From the NCBI GenBank assembly GCA_035308165.1, contig DATGHC010000015.1:42906-106905 (forward strand): 64,000 nt of DNA. The letters are read 5' to 3'. The position numbers and the translations under genes are program-made. The DNA is from DASTCZ01 sp035308165 (GTDB taxonomy: Bacteria; Acidobacteriota; Terriglobia; Acidiferrales; UBA7541). The notes under the pieces were generated by a model. The model did no database searches, was not told the DNA's origin, and saw nothing but the letters and a program-made list of their open reading frames with translations. This document shows, piece after piece, positions 34,040-42,173 of the stretch. Within the stretch, counting starts at the first letter, position 1. The number at the start of each line of letters is the position of its first letter.

Positions 34040-34243
34040 GTGAAAGAACAAGGAACAGTAAAGTGGTTCAATGCCAGCAAGGGCTTCGGATTCATCCAGC
34101 GCCAGTCCGGCGAGGACGTTTTCGTCCACTTCTCGGCTATCCAGTCGGAAGGCTACAAGTCGCTGAACGAAGGCCAGGCGGTTGAATTTGAAGTAACCAC
34201 GGGCCCCAAGGGCCTGCAGGCATCGAACGTCTCCAGCCTGTAA
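34040..34243 (+). CDS. cold-shock protein
   Basis: 67 residues from a GTG start (MKEQGTVKWFNASKGFGFI). RNA-binding motifs KGFGFIQRQ and VFVHFSAIQ are intact, so it is a standard single cold-shock domain protein binding single-stranded RNA. Weak purine-rich ribosome site. The preceding leader has a terminator-like hairpin and a strong terminator follows. The genes after it code for more RNA-binding-type proteins. Confidence 0.95.
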   Translation: MKEQGTVKWFNASKGFGFIQRQSGEDVFVHFSAIQSEGYKSLNEGQAVEFEVTTGPKGLQASNVSSL

Positions 34244-34249
34244 GAACCC

Positions 34250-34286
34250 GGGGCGGGCCCGCAACCCGCGGGCTCGCCCCTTTTTT
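34250..34286 (+). terminator. intrinsic terminator after csp
   Basis: GGGGCGGGCCCGC (34250-34262) pairs with GCGGGCTCGCCCC (34268-34280) with one G-T wobble. Six T follow (34281-34286). Seven bases after the csp stop. Confidence 0.92.
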
Positions 34287-34320
34287 CTGCCGGAAAGACA
34301 TTTTGAACCGAGGAGGACCT

Positions 34321-34572
34321 TTGAAAGCTCTCCAAGAAGGCGCGTACATCAAGCACTTCCAGTATGGATTGGGTGTGGTGACTGAATCGGACAACGAGCG
34401 GACATCCATTGATTTTGATTTGCACGGGACGAAAAAGTTCGTCACCGGGCTAATGGTGGTGGAGCTCGCGGAAGGAACACCGCCCAAGCGTTCCCGGGCC
34501 AAGCGAAAGAAGAAAGTGGTCGCAGCACCGGTTGCAGCGGTTGTGGTAGGAGCTGCAGCAGGCGCCAAGTGA
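34321..34572 (+). CDS. small basic hypothetical protein downstream of csp
   Basis: 83 residues from a TTG with GAGGAGG four to five bases upstream. Reads LKALQEGAYIKHFQYGLGVV, then SIDFDLHGTKKFVTGLMVVE. This is a short SH3-like stretch as seen in CarD/DUF3553-type domains. It ends in a Lys/Arg- then Ala/Val-rich tail (RSRAKRKKKVVAAPVAA). The tail could contact nucleic acid. Overlaps the next gene by four bases. Confidence 0.7.
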   Translation: MKALQEGAYIKHFQYGLGVVTESDNERTSIDFDLHGTKKFVTGLMVVELAEGTPPKRSRAKRKKKVVAAPVAAVVVGAAAGAK

Positions 34573-34898
34573 GCAACGAAATCGTGATGCAATTCGGTGG
34601 CTTCAAGGCCACGGGGTCAGTGCGCGAATACACCTTCACCGTGCGGGAACAAGCGAGTGAGCCGCGCCAGTTCACACTCAGCATCCCTAACGAGGCGTTT
34701 GATAGGCATCGCCTGCGATATCAGGATGCGCCCGACCTGTGCTCGCTGAAGCTCAGGCGGGAATTGGCGACCACCTCGAATCACCCGTCCAAATCACACT
34801 TTAATGTTACCGATGCGGACCTGGAAGACTATCGAGGCGCGCACGCCCCCAAGGTGGCGCGAAACCCGTTCTCCCGAAAAAACACGCCGGACCAGTAG
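34569..34898 (+). CDS. hypothetical protein coupled to upstream gene
   Basis: 109 residues from a GTG that overlaps the previous stop (GTGA). It begins MSNEIVMQFGGFKATGSVRE and continues with RQFTLSIPNEAFDRHRLRYQ and LKLRRELATTSNHP. Soluble. Translational coupling suggests it works with the small basic protein. No family recognised. Confidence 0.65.
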   Translation: MSNEIVMQFGGFKATGSVREYTFTVREQASEPRQFTLSIPNEAFDRHRLRYQDAPDLCSLKLRRELATTSNHPSKSHFNVTDADLEDYRGAHAPKVARNPFSRKNTPDQ

Positions 34899-34937
34899 GT
34901 GCGAATAGGGCTTTTCGTGTATGCTCCGAGATAACTG

Positions 34938-34980
34938 GCTTGCGGGCCGCGATCGAGTTTTAGGCGGCCGAGCGGCAAGC
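34938..34980 (+). promoter_or_regulatory. stem-loop in leader of RRM gene
   Basis: GCTTGC (34938-34943) pairs with GCAAGC (34975-34980). Inside it, GCCGC pairs with GCGGC around an A/T-rich loop. The element sits about 60 bases upstream of the RRM gene ATG in a G/C-rich leader. Possibly a cis-regulatory or autoregulatory RNA structure; not followed by a T run. Confidence 0.35.
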
Positions 34981-35038
34981 AAGATCATCCAGCTTCGGGA
35001 GGGCTGCCCCGTTTGCCGGAGTCTAGGAGAGTAAGTTT

Positions 35039-35437
35039 ATGAAGAACCTGTTTGTCGGCAACATGAGCTTTCAAACCACGGAAGCGGACATTCGCGCGGC
35101 GTTTGAGCCGTTCGGAAAAGTCACACGGGTTCACATTGTAATGGATCGAGAGACGGGCAAGGCTCGCGGTTTCGCATTCGTGGAAATGCCCAACGATGAA
35201 GAAGCGGCCAAGGCCATAGCCGGTCTCGATGGGAAAGATTTAGGCGGTAGAAACATCAAAGTGAATGAGGCTCGGCCGAAAGAGCGCAGTGGTCCCCCGA
35301 GCGGTGGCGGTGGTCGTGGTGGAGGGGGAGGCCGAGGCGGAAGCGGCGGTGGCGGTGGACGCGGCGGGGGCGGCAACAGGTTCTCAAATGAAGATTACCG
35401 CGAAGCAGTTCGCCAGCCACGCGAACCGCGTTGGTAG
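35039..35437 (+). CDS. RRM RNA-binding protein with RGG-like tail
   Basis: 132 residues. The RRM domain (1-80) has RNP2 LFVGNMSF and RNP1 GKARGFAFVEM intact. Residues 86-115 are Gly/Arg repeats (GGGGRGGGGGRGG) like RGG boxes, and a short acidic-basic tail follows. Resembles cyanobacterial cold-induced RNA-binding proteins. AGGAGA stands eight bases before the ATG. Its position beside csp fits a cold-response or RNA-chaperone role. Confidence 0.95.
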   Translation: MKNLFVGNMSFQTTEADIRAAFEPFGKVTRVHIVMDRETGKARGFAFVEMPNDEEAAKAIAGLDGKDLGGRNIKVNEARPKERSGPPSGGGGRGGGGGRGGSGGGGGRGGGGNRFSNEDYREAVRQPREPRW

Positions 35438-35506
35438 GTTAATGGGGCGAGTCTGACGCCCAGCCGCGAACCTGGGGGCGGCCCATCCTGAACCTAAGGA
35501 GATATC

Positions 35507-35689
35507 ATGTCCAAGATCACATTCCAAAAACGCCAGAAAGAAATGAAACGTCAGGAAAAAGCGCGCATGAAGGCAGAGCGCCGCGCACAAAAGAAACTCG
35601 CCAGCCAAACCGAAGGCGGAGCCCAGCCGGAAACCGAAGCCGAGATTGAATTGATGACCGGGCCGGCCGAATTTGAACCTCAAGCCTGA
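35507..35689 (+). CDS. small Lys/Arg-rich protein
   Basis: 60 residues. The first half is a highly charged helix (MSKITFQKRQKEMKRQEKAR, then MKAERRAQKK). The second half is acidic (TEAEIELMTGPAEFEP). AAGGAGA precedes the ATG by seven bases, supporting translation. Similar short basic helices follow RRM genes in related bacteria as I recall. Possibly RNA- or ribosome-associated; function unknown. Confidence 0.75.
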   Translation: MSKITFQKRQKEMKRQEKARMKAERRAQKKLASQTEGGAQPETEAEIELMTGPAEFEPQA

Positions 35690-36263
35690 TTCCCGGCCTA
35701 AAATACATTCACTTCATTTCATCAAACAAAGCTGCCTCTCAGCGGACCCTAAATCAGTTTCTTAAGATCGATTTTCAGGGGAGGCCGGACCTCATTTGAA
35801 CGTATTACTCTACGGGTACTTATCTATTAGATTTATAAAGCGAACTCAAAACCCTTAAAAGGTTGATTGGAAAGCGCCCAAGAGGTTTCCTGCGGAGCCC
35901 GAGCGTGCCGTAAGTCTTTTCTTTGCACCATTTACGGGACGCAACGAGAGGTCGCCTGCATTCATTCCTGTATTGGCACCGACGAAAATAATCCTCTATT
36001 TTGTGCAATATTGAACAGTCTTGCCTTTTCCGTTGCGTCTAATATGTCGCAACGAACGGCGAGGCTGGACGACAGGATTACAACCCAAGGGCCGGTATTC
36101 TCTCCTCCTCGCCGTTATAGAAATTCTTTTGAGCCTGCCCGATTCTAAGAACTTTCAGAAGATCCCTTTTTTTCCTGGCACGGAGACAGGTGTTTTTCAT
36201 GAATTTGATTCTTCCCGGTCTTTGCCGTCATCCATCAGTTTTTGCCATGTTTACAAACTGGAT
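35690..36263 (+). other. intergenic region upstream of GT39-like gene
   Basis: 574 bases, locally A/T-rich. It has an inverted repeat CGTTGCG-10nt-CGCAACG (36031-36054) that could be an operator. The frame of the downstream glycosyltransferase is open back to about 36021, but that part is not membrane-protein-like. Part of this stretch may therefore still be coding. Confidence 0.4.
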
Positions 36264-37766
36264 TTGGCTGACGAGAATCCGCTAAACTTCGGTACCACCT
36301 TGCGTGTTTTTTCCAGTAAACACTTGATCGGCGCTCTGCTCTGCGGCTTTGCGCTACGATGGTTCTTCATCACTCACTTTCCCTTTTATTCGGGAGATAC
36401 TGCGTATTACGAAGACCTCGCCCGCAATTGGCTCTATCACGGCGTCTACGGGTTCCATATTCAAGGCCGCCTTATCTCCTCCGATATCCGCATGCCTGGT
36501 TATCCGGGATTCCTCGGATTTGTGTATGCGGTAGTGGGCAGAACGCGAACTGCAGTGATGGCCTCTCAGTCGGTCATTGATCTGTTTTCGTGCGTGTTGA
36601 CGGCCCTGCTCGCCGCGCAGCTCGCGCCCGCCTCTAAGAAAAAAATAGTTGCCGCCATTGCGCTTTGGATCGCTGCCCTGTGTCCATTCATGGCGAATTA
36701 CTCGGCTGCGGTGCTCACCGAAACTCTCGCAACATTTGTGACTGTCCTCGCACTCCTTGTTTTTGTGAATTTCCTGAACCACTGCCTTGCGAAATCTCCC
36801 CGGAAGATATTTGATAATCGGGCGTTGCTTCTTCTTGCAGCGTGGTTCTTCATCTTCGGCCTAATCACTGCCGCTGGTACTTTGGTCCGGCCCGAAACAC
36901 CACTCCTCTTGATGGCGGCTGCGTTTGTTCTATGCATTCGTTGGCGCCTCCGATCTGATTGGTGGAAGCTCGCGCTGGCCATTCCCTGGATGGCCGCGGG
37001 TTTGCTGGTGGGGCTGGAGGGGTGGGCGATAAGAAACACAAATAATATAGGACGCGTGGAGTTCCTGGCTCCGGAATACGCGGCTGCGAAAGGGGATTTT
37101 GTACCGGAGGGCTTTTTCGCCTGGACTGGAACCTGGATGGTGCGCTTTGGCGACGCCTACCGCGTGTCCTGGAAGCTTTCCACGGCGCCCATCCTGATGA
37201 ACGATATTCCACCCTCCGCATTTGATTCGAATGACGAACGAGCCGAAGTGGCGTCGCTCCTAAGCCAATACAACTCGGGTTGGAACATGACGCCGCTCCT
37301 GGATTACCAGTTTGGGCGCCTGGCGCAGGAGCGAAGAGCACGGCGGCCCATACGGACATACCTGATTATTCCGTTCGAACGAGCGGTGATGATCTGGTTC
37401 ACGCCACGAATTGAGCTGCTTCCTTACACTGGGCGTCTATGGCCTCTGGAGGATGCCTGGCGTAACAATTCCACGGATTTCAGCGTTACTCTTGGCCTTG
37501 GGGCCCTGAATATCGCCCTGCTCGGCCTAGCAATGGCCGGAGCTTGGCGGGGCCGCGCGCATCCCGGAGTTTTCTTTCTGATAGCGTTTATCGCTATCCG
37601 CACGGCGTTCCTGACACAATTGCATACTGTTGAACCACGGTACGTCATCGAGTGCATGCCTGCCTTGTACGCCCTGGCGGCGCTGGCGCTGGTGCGCCTA
37701 CCCAAAGCCGTGCCTTCCGCCGATCTACCTGTTGGCGCGGATCCCTTGTTGGCTACGCAGCAATAA
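36264..37766 (+). CDS. membrane glycosyltransferase, GT39/ArnT-like
   Basis: About 500 residues from TTG 36264; the frame is open back to 36021 and no start has a ribosome site, so the N-terminus is uncertain. Around ten membrane segments. The first periplasmic loop THFPFYSGDTAYYEDLARNW carries the catalytic Asp expected for GT-C enzymes using polyprenyl-phosphate sugars. RLISSDIRMPGYPGFLGFVY follows. The C-terminus has VEPRYVIECMPALYALAALA. Likely transfers a sugar to lipid or protein in the periplasm; acceptor unknown. Confidence 0.85.
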   Translation: MADENPLNFGTTLRVFSSKHLIGALLCGFALRWFFITHFPFYSGDTAYYEDLARNWLYHGVYGFHIQGRLISSDIRMPGYPGFLGFVYAVVGRTRTAVMASQSVIDLFSCVLTALLAAQLAPASKKKIVAAIALWIAALCPFMANYSAAVLTETLATFVTVLALLVFVNFLNHCLAKSPRKIFDNRALLLLAAWFFIFGLITAAGTLVRPETPLLLMAAAFVLCIRWRLRSDWWKLALAIPWMAAGLLVGLEGWAIRNTNNIGRVEFLAPEYAAAKGDFVPEGFFAWTGTWMVRFGDAYRVSWKLSTAPILMNDIPPSAFDSNDERAEVASLLSQYNSGWNMTPLLDYQFGRLAQERRARRPIRTYLIIPFERAVMIWFTPRIELLPYTGRLWPLEDAWRNNSTDFSVTLGLGALNIALLGLAMAGAWRGRAHPGVFFLIAFIAIRTAFLTQLHTVEPRYVIECMPALYALAALALVRLPKAVPSADLPVGADPLLATQQ

Positions 37767-37811
37767 ATCAATTTGAGTGGTTGCCGACCTACGCGTGGGG
37801 CGAACGCAGAG

Positions 37812-38048
37812 ATGCGGTATCCTTCCCGTGTGGGCGAGAGGGACCAATCGAACATTGAACGGAATGGCGTAGGGCTATGCGCCGATTGCCGGCATGCCCG
37901 GCGAATCGATTCAGATCGTGGCTCGGCATTTTACATGTGTGAGCGATCTCTTCGCGACACTTCCTTCCCAAAATACCCACGTTTGCCTGTTATGGAATGT
38001 TCCGGATACGAGCCGGGCACCGTCGGCCTGACTATGGGGAAACAATAG
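37812..38048 (+). CDS. small Cys-rich (CxxC) hypothetical protein
   Basis: 78 residues from ATG 37812. The core LCADCRHARRIDSDRGSAFY, then CERSLRDTSFPKYPRLPVME and CSGYEP, contains four Cys in a zinc-ribbon-like spacing. I recall the same short protein from several acidobacterial genomes with no assigned function. GTG codons downstream could also start it. Confidence 0.7.
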   Translation: MRYPSRVGERDQSNIERNGVGLCADCRHARRIDSDRGSAFYMCERSLRDTSFPKYPRLPVMECSGYEPGTVGLTMGKQ

Positions 38049-38117
38049 GCGCGGTCCTCTGAGTTTTGCTCAGACCAAAAAACTGCTGTTCAGGGCATTC
38101 CAGGAGAACGACCGGCG

Positions 38118-38160
38118 TGGGCTCCAGAATCAGGAAACGTCCCGTCTGTCCCCGGTTTCC
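38118..38160 (+). repeat. 43-bp direct repeat, copy 1
   Basis: Identical over 43 bases to 39670-39712. Begins TGGGCTCCAGAATC and ends CCCCGGTTTCC. It lies just upstream of the RDD-like ORF. The complement (GGGGACAGACGGGACG core) resembles sequences I associate with REP-transposase neighbourhoods. Confidence 0.85.
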
Positions 38161-38204
38161 CAATTACAGAGTGGAGACGAACGGGAGTATTCGCTTGGAC
38201 TTTC

Positions 38205-38519
38205 GTGAGGACAACTCCTGCTCCCGGAGACACACTTCAAGCGACGATAGGGGTATTGTGTTGTTCCGTCGCACTGGTTTGCTACTTTGCTTTGCCCCTC
38301 ATTCGCCGCAAACCCTCACCTGGTGGTTGTGTTCTGGGCTACCAAATTATTCCTGTCGAAGGGACAACGATAGGTTTGCGAACGGCCGTGCTCAGGACTC
38401 TGCTTGGTTTCATCGCGGTCTGCGGCGCTTATCTAGCACCCTTTGTCTCTCGTAACCGCAAGAAAGGCCAGTTTTGGCTCGACAAGGTCTTTGGAACTCA
38501 GGCGGTGAGGCTTAGCTAG
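38205..38519 (+). pseudogene. RDD-family membrane protein fragment
   Basis: 104 residues from GTG 38205, without a ribosome site. One membrane helix (LCCSVALVCYFALPLI), then the C-terminal half of an RDD domain: VLGYQIIPVEGTTIGLRTAV and KKGQFWLDKVFGTQAV. The first Arg-Asp-containing helix of a full RDD protein is missing. The frame stays open upstream to 38049 through the 43-bp repeat, but that stretch is not RDD-like. Probably a 5'-truncated gene. Confidence 0.55.
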
Positions 38520-38552
38520 TTCGCCGACCCAAACTCGCAACGCTTTCACTTG

Positions 38553-39470
38553 CTACCTCACTGTAACTGTGCACGACGAATCGCTGAGATGGTCGAGACC
38601 AATGACAATCGGTAAATGTGCAAGTGTAACTGGGAAGACGCATCCGGAAGCCTCTTTCCATCGAAAACTTCTCATTTCGTAAGCAATGCGACCCTTTGTT
38701 TGTAACAATATGGACTCATTGGGGAGGGTGGTCACCGTCCTTAGCAAACGAGATGACGGCAGATATTCCATGGACGCACTATTGAATCCCCTTGCGTCAC
38801 TCCAATCAAACTTGATGGCTATATCTTTCTGCGCAATGCTCTGAATTTTCCACATCACGAAGAAAAGAACGATAAATAGTGCTACAGAGGCTAGCCTCCC
38901 CCACGTCCATCGCGCCGACGCTGCCGAAACGTCAAGATTACCTCGGCTGCGCCGACTAAATTCCGAACCGACGACGTAGCCCAGGGCCGCCATCAGCGGC
39001 GCTGTAATGACAAACTGTCTACTAAAATGAAAGTAGCACTCCTCCCCTGAGCAAACTGCTGAAAAGAATTGGGCCAAGACCTCGGACCAATGTCGTCCAG
39101 CTTGGAGATTGATGAGAAGCGCATACACCATAAGTGCAAAGGGCGGCAAACACACCGCGCGGGATGCCCACGTCACTTGCCGCCAGCCAAAACGATAGCC
39201 AAACAAGACTCCAAATAGGATCGGGACGGAAAAACTCGGAGCTACGAAAAAATAATCCATGATTCGAGCTTGAGGGTCAATCATTGCCGCGATTGGATAA
39301 CAGATTCCAAACACAGCAACGTCCATTCCGTAAGTAGCGACTACCAGATGACCCAAGAATCTTAACAAACCCCGAAGAGCGGTCATCGAACTCACTTTCG
39401 CTTCAGAACCTTCCATAAGAGGAGATTGACCATTTCCCTGTTCGCCCTTCTCACACCTGTTAGACACCAT
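38553..39470 (-). CDS. hypothetical multi-pass membrane protein
   Basis: 305 residues. About five or six hydrophobic segments, for example VPILFGVLFGYRFGW and LASVALFIVLFFVMW. A soluble C-terminal domain of about 90 residues contains FDWSDARGFNSASMEYLP. No family recognised. Its start overlaps the end of the small signal-peptide ORF at 39460-39627 by 11 bases. Confidence 0.65.
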   Translation of the reverse strand: MVSNRCEKGEQGNGQSPLMEGSEAKVSSMTALRGLLRFLGHLVVATYGMDVAVFGICYPIAAMIDPQARIMDYFFVAPSFSVPILFGVLFGYRFGWRQVTWASRAVCLPPFALMVYALLINLQAGRHWSEVLAQFFSAVCSGEECYFHFSRQFVITAPLMAALGYVVGSEFSRRSRGNLDVSAASARWTWGRLASVALFIVLFFVMWKIQSIAQKDIAIKFDWSDARGFNSASMEYLPSSRLLRTVTTLPNESILLQTKGRIAYEMRSFRWKEASGCVFPVTLAHLPIVIGLDHLSDSSCTVTVR

Positions 39471-39627
39471 GTGGGCGACTTCTAATCCCAGTCGTGCTTA
39501 TACTGCGGGTGGCCAGCGTCGAGATGGTGATTGAGAATGGCTGCTTGGTCTGCTTGGCAGAGCCGGATTGGACTGCGCTTGGGAGTATTCCGATCACACC
39601 GACCAATAGCAACGCAAACGTCCTCAT
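39460..39627 (-). pseudogene. truncated secreted protein (signal-peptide stub)
   Basis: 55 residues. The ATG has an excellent ribosome site (TAGGAGGA) and opens a clean signal peptide (MRTFALLLVGVIGILPSAVQ). After SAKQTKQPFSITIS the sequence turns into low-information Thr/Ser/Arg residues and stops. It looks like the 5' end of a larger exported-protein gene cut short by deletion or frameshift. A 43-bp repeat copy lies 43 bases upstream. Confidence 0.5.
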
Positions 39628-39669
39628 GGCTCTCCTCCTAGTTGCATGCTCCACCTGGCCCGGTCGGTA

Positions 39670-39712
39670 TGGGCTCCAGAATCAGGAAACGTCCCGTCTG
39701 TCCCCGGTTTCC
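39670..39712 (+). repeat. 43-bp direct repeat, copy 2
   Basis: Exact copy of 38118-38160, same orientation, 1,552 bases apart. It lies in the 5' region of the truncated secreted gene at 39460-39627. The flanks differ on both sides beyond the 43 bases. Confidence 0.85.
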
Positions 39713-39828
39713 AACTCTGATATCAAAGCGGTGCGGAAAAGCATTGCGGCGTACAAGTGTCTCTTGAAAACGCCCTCGTTCTTGTCGATCGCCACCCAAC
39801 TTCGAAAGCCACGCTGCGCGGTCATCGC

Positions 39829-40560
39829 TCAATGAGCATTGAGGCAGCAAAGCTGCGAAAGGGGCAGAGGCGGATCGTGGTAAAAGACTATGGCCCATTC
39901 GGGTCTGACTTGCTCCTTTTCAGAAATTGCAGATGCGGTTGCAGAAACCCACGCCGCGTCACGGTAGCGTCTAACGATTTCGTTAAGCACTTCACGGACT
40001 GTCTGGTTTCGAAGATCGAAGGGTGGAAGCCGACGTCCTTCCCCGCCAGGAAAGGTGCCTGCGAATCCATGTATCTGTGGATTATCCAGGAGCGCAAGGT
40101 CCATTCGTAAGAGATTACTTAACTCTTCAACAGTAGCTGATCGCGAGTGGAACTCAGGAATTACACGGCCGTACCAATTCTGTTCAATCCTCTTTCCTTC
40201 GAACTTCTTTGAAATTGAGAGTACCCCGTTAGATTCAGACCAGTCATAACCATGAGCGCCCTTAAACATCGCAGTCAACGCGGAGCCCACAGTTCCGCTA
40301 TTGATGACAAAATCGACGCTGTCGGAAAGCAATTCGCGATCGGTGTCCTCGACTCCCAGTGGTATATGATTTTGCTGCGTCAAGCGAATGAGTGCATCGA
40401 GTCGCGTGATGTTGTGGGATTCAAACTTTGGTATTTGTTGGGTCAGGAGCCGGCCTTGGGTTGACTGCACGCGAGGTGCGGACGCAACATGAATCGTGCA
40501 CGCACCAAGGATGAAAACGAGACATAAAGGTCGGAGATGCAAATGTTTCGCTGACATCAT
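39829..40560 (-). CDS. secreted hypothetical protein, STN-like
   Basis: 243 residues. A signal peptide (HLRPLCLVFILGACTIHVAS) is followed by a region resembling a secretin/TonB short N-terminal-type fold: ITRLDALIRLTQQNHIPLGV, then SVDFVINSGTVGSALTAMF. The C-terminal part has FDLRNQTVREVLNEIVRRYR. This repeated 'basis vector' pattern is common in acidobacterial exported proteins of unknown role. Its start overlaps the upstream Ig-like gene stop by four bases (ATGA). Confidence 0.75.
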   Translation of the reverse strand: MMSAKHLHLRPLCLVFILGACTIHVASAPRVQSTQGRLLTQQIPKFESHNITRLDALIRLTQQNHIPLGVEDTDRELLSDSVDFVINSGTVGSALTAMFKGAHGYDWSESNGVLSISKKFEGKRIEQNWYGRVIPEFHSRSATVEELSNLLRMDLALLDNPQIHGFAGTFPGGEGRRLPPFDLRNQTVREVLNEIVRRYRDAAWVSATASAISEKEQVRPEWAIVFYHDPPLPLSQLCCLNAH

Positions 40561-41921
40561 CTACCATCCACGGAATTGCCAGTACATTTGTAGGTTATAG
40601 AATTGACATGGGCCATTTGGGCCCCGTTGTACGTCCAGGTCTGGAGGGCATTGGTATGACCGGTTGATCCCGGGCACAGCGAAGAGCACACGAAGTAAGA
40701 GTCAGGCCATTGGCCATTTGAACCCGAAGTGTGACTTCCAGTGACGGTTCCCGAAATGCCTAAGTCGTTTTGAGAAGTGGAGACGGAAATCTGGTCAGCC
40801 ATCAAGTAAGATTTGGAAATTGGGTTTCCGATTTGGTCTTTCAACTGCATTGTGACCAATCTGCTCCATCCGGCCTGACCCGATGGACAAATCGCTGGGC
40901 CACTTGCTTGGACACTGAGGAGAAATGCCAAAGTCGGCACCTGGGCGGTGACCGTAATGTTTGCGCTAAAGGAGACATATCCCATTGGACAGATGGGGTG
41001 TCCTGGGGTGCCATTGCAGTGTAGTGCGTTTTTGACGAACTCATCAGCCGATTCCCCCGTGATGGCTGTAGATCCCGCCCCGACACCAGTCACATTCCCG
41101 TTTTCATCGACGGTGGCGATTAAAGGATCGCCGCTGGATGTGTCCCAATTCATGTCTAGCGTAATGTCACAACAGCAGCCGTCCGCAAAAATAAGGTATG
41201 CGCTTTCGTGTGTCACTTCACCCGCGACCTCTGTAAGATTTCCGGGGGTTAGATAATTACTGGTGACGTAATTGCAGTAGTTACAGCTAGTCGTGCATGT
41301 TCCGGTTCGTACGTTGAACACCGCGGCGTGCAACGCGACATCTATGATGTCCATATCGCCGCGCGGCCCTGATAGTTTTGCGCTGCCTTGCACGATGTCC
41401 GTTGAGATGGTATTGCCATCGGCATCCGGTTTGCCACTCTTAATTAAGGAGGCAATATCAATCGTAACGGATGCATTCACGCTCAAATGGATGGGAAGTT
41501 TGTATTGGCCAGCCTGGTGATACAGATTGAGAATAAAATCCTGATCTCTGCTCGAATAATTCCACAGTGTAATCATCGTGTCGGTGTCACCGGAACTGTT
41601 CCAGAAAGATAGGATCTTACCGCGAGACGGTCCTTCCATTATCGGGGGTACCTCGAACACATAGCTCTTGCTCTGATCAACGCTACCGCTTTCTTCCATA
41701 ATGTCGCTCGGACTTCCATAGAAAGACGTCCTGAGGTTGAGCAAGCCGTTGTAGGAACCGAGTCCAATTCCCGCCAACATTCCCTTGACGTCAATCTGCT
41801 GAACGCCTTCCGCCGGGAGAGTCACGGTTCCAAGCGGGGTGTCCGTTGGAGCCGCTCCCTTGGGATAGTTTGGCGGGTGGGCCATCCTTTCACCTGCTTT
41901 ACTGAAAATCGAAACGAACAC
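40557..41921 (-). CDS. Ig-like (BIG2) protein lacking a signal peptide
   Basis: 454 residues. Residues 30-200 look like the C-terminal half of large acidobacterial exported proteins (TLPAEGVQQIDVKGMLAGIG, then GKILSFWNSSGDTDTMITLW). A Cys-rich strand (TCTTSCNYCNYV) and a bacterial Ig-like domain follow (DPLIATVDENGNVTGVGAGS). Despite this extracellular look, no export signal is present. The 5' end lies 63 bases from a hairpin and transposase remnant, so the gene is probably 5'-truncated. Coupled to the next gene. Confidence 0.7.
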   Translation of the reverse strand: MFVSIFSKAGERMAHPPNYPKGAAPTDTPLGTVTLPAEGVQQIDVKGMLAGIGLGSYNGLLNLRTSFYGSPSDIMEESGSVDQSKSYVFEVPPIMEGPSRGKILSFWNSSGDTDTMITLWNYSSRDQDFILNLYHQAGQYKLPIHLSVNASVTIDIASLIKSGKPDADGNTISTDIVQGSAKLSGPRGDMDIIDVALHAAVFNVRTGTCTTSCNYCNYVTSNYLTPGNLTEVAGEVTHESAYLIFADGCCCDITLDMNWDTSSGDPLIATVDENGNVTGVGAGSTAITGESADEFVKNALHCNGTPGHPICPMGYVSFSANITVTAQVPTLAFLLSVQASGPAICPSGQAGWSRLVTMQLKDQIGNPISKSYLMADQISVSTSQNDLGISGTVTGSHTSGSNGQWPDSYFVCSSLCPGSTGHTNALQTWTYNGAQMAHVNSITYKCTGNSVDGR

Positions 41922-41984
41922 GAGCGTATGATACCACTTTGGTAGATCACTGGAGGGTGATAGGACCGGTGTTGATTATGGGTG

Positions 41985-42012
41985 CCGCACCCTTTGTTGT
42001 GTAAGGGTGCGG
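41985..42012 (+). repeat. REP-like perfect hairpin
   Basis: CCGCACCCTT (41985-41994) and AAGGGTGCGG (42003-42012) form a perfect 10-bp stem with an 8-base loop, followed by GTTTT. It lies 18 bases before the transposase remnant, a typical place for a REP-associated palindrome; it could also act as a terminator. Confidence 0.65.
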
Positions 42013-42029
42013 GTTTTGCTGTTCTCAGT

Positions 42030-42173
42030 ATGCGCAATGAGCTGGTTCGGTTCTACGGTCGCGGTCATCTCCACTTCATCACCCTCAGTTGCTATCGAAG
42101 AAGGGTCTGCTGGCAGGGGTTCGGTCTACTCGTGGCTTCCTGTCCATGTTGGCTCCTGTTGGGGAGGCCCTGA
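42030..42173 (+). pseudogene. REP-associated (Y1) transposase remnant
   Basis: The first 25 codons read MRNELVRFYGRGHLHFITLS followed by CYRRR, the conserved N-terminus of REP-associated tyrosine transposases. After that the frame degenerates and stops at 42171-42173. The HUH motif and catalytic Tyr are absent. About 140 residues are missing, so this is a relic. Confidence 0.75.

Noticed and set aside
39757..40110. Plus-strand ORF with Cys/Arg-rich tail
   Set aside because: Antisense of the STN-like secreted protein, which has a signal peptide and coupled start.
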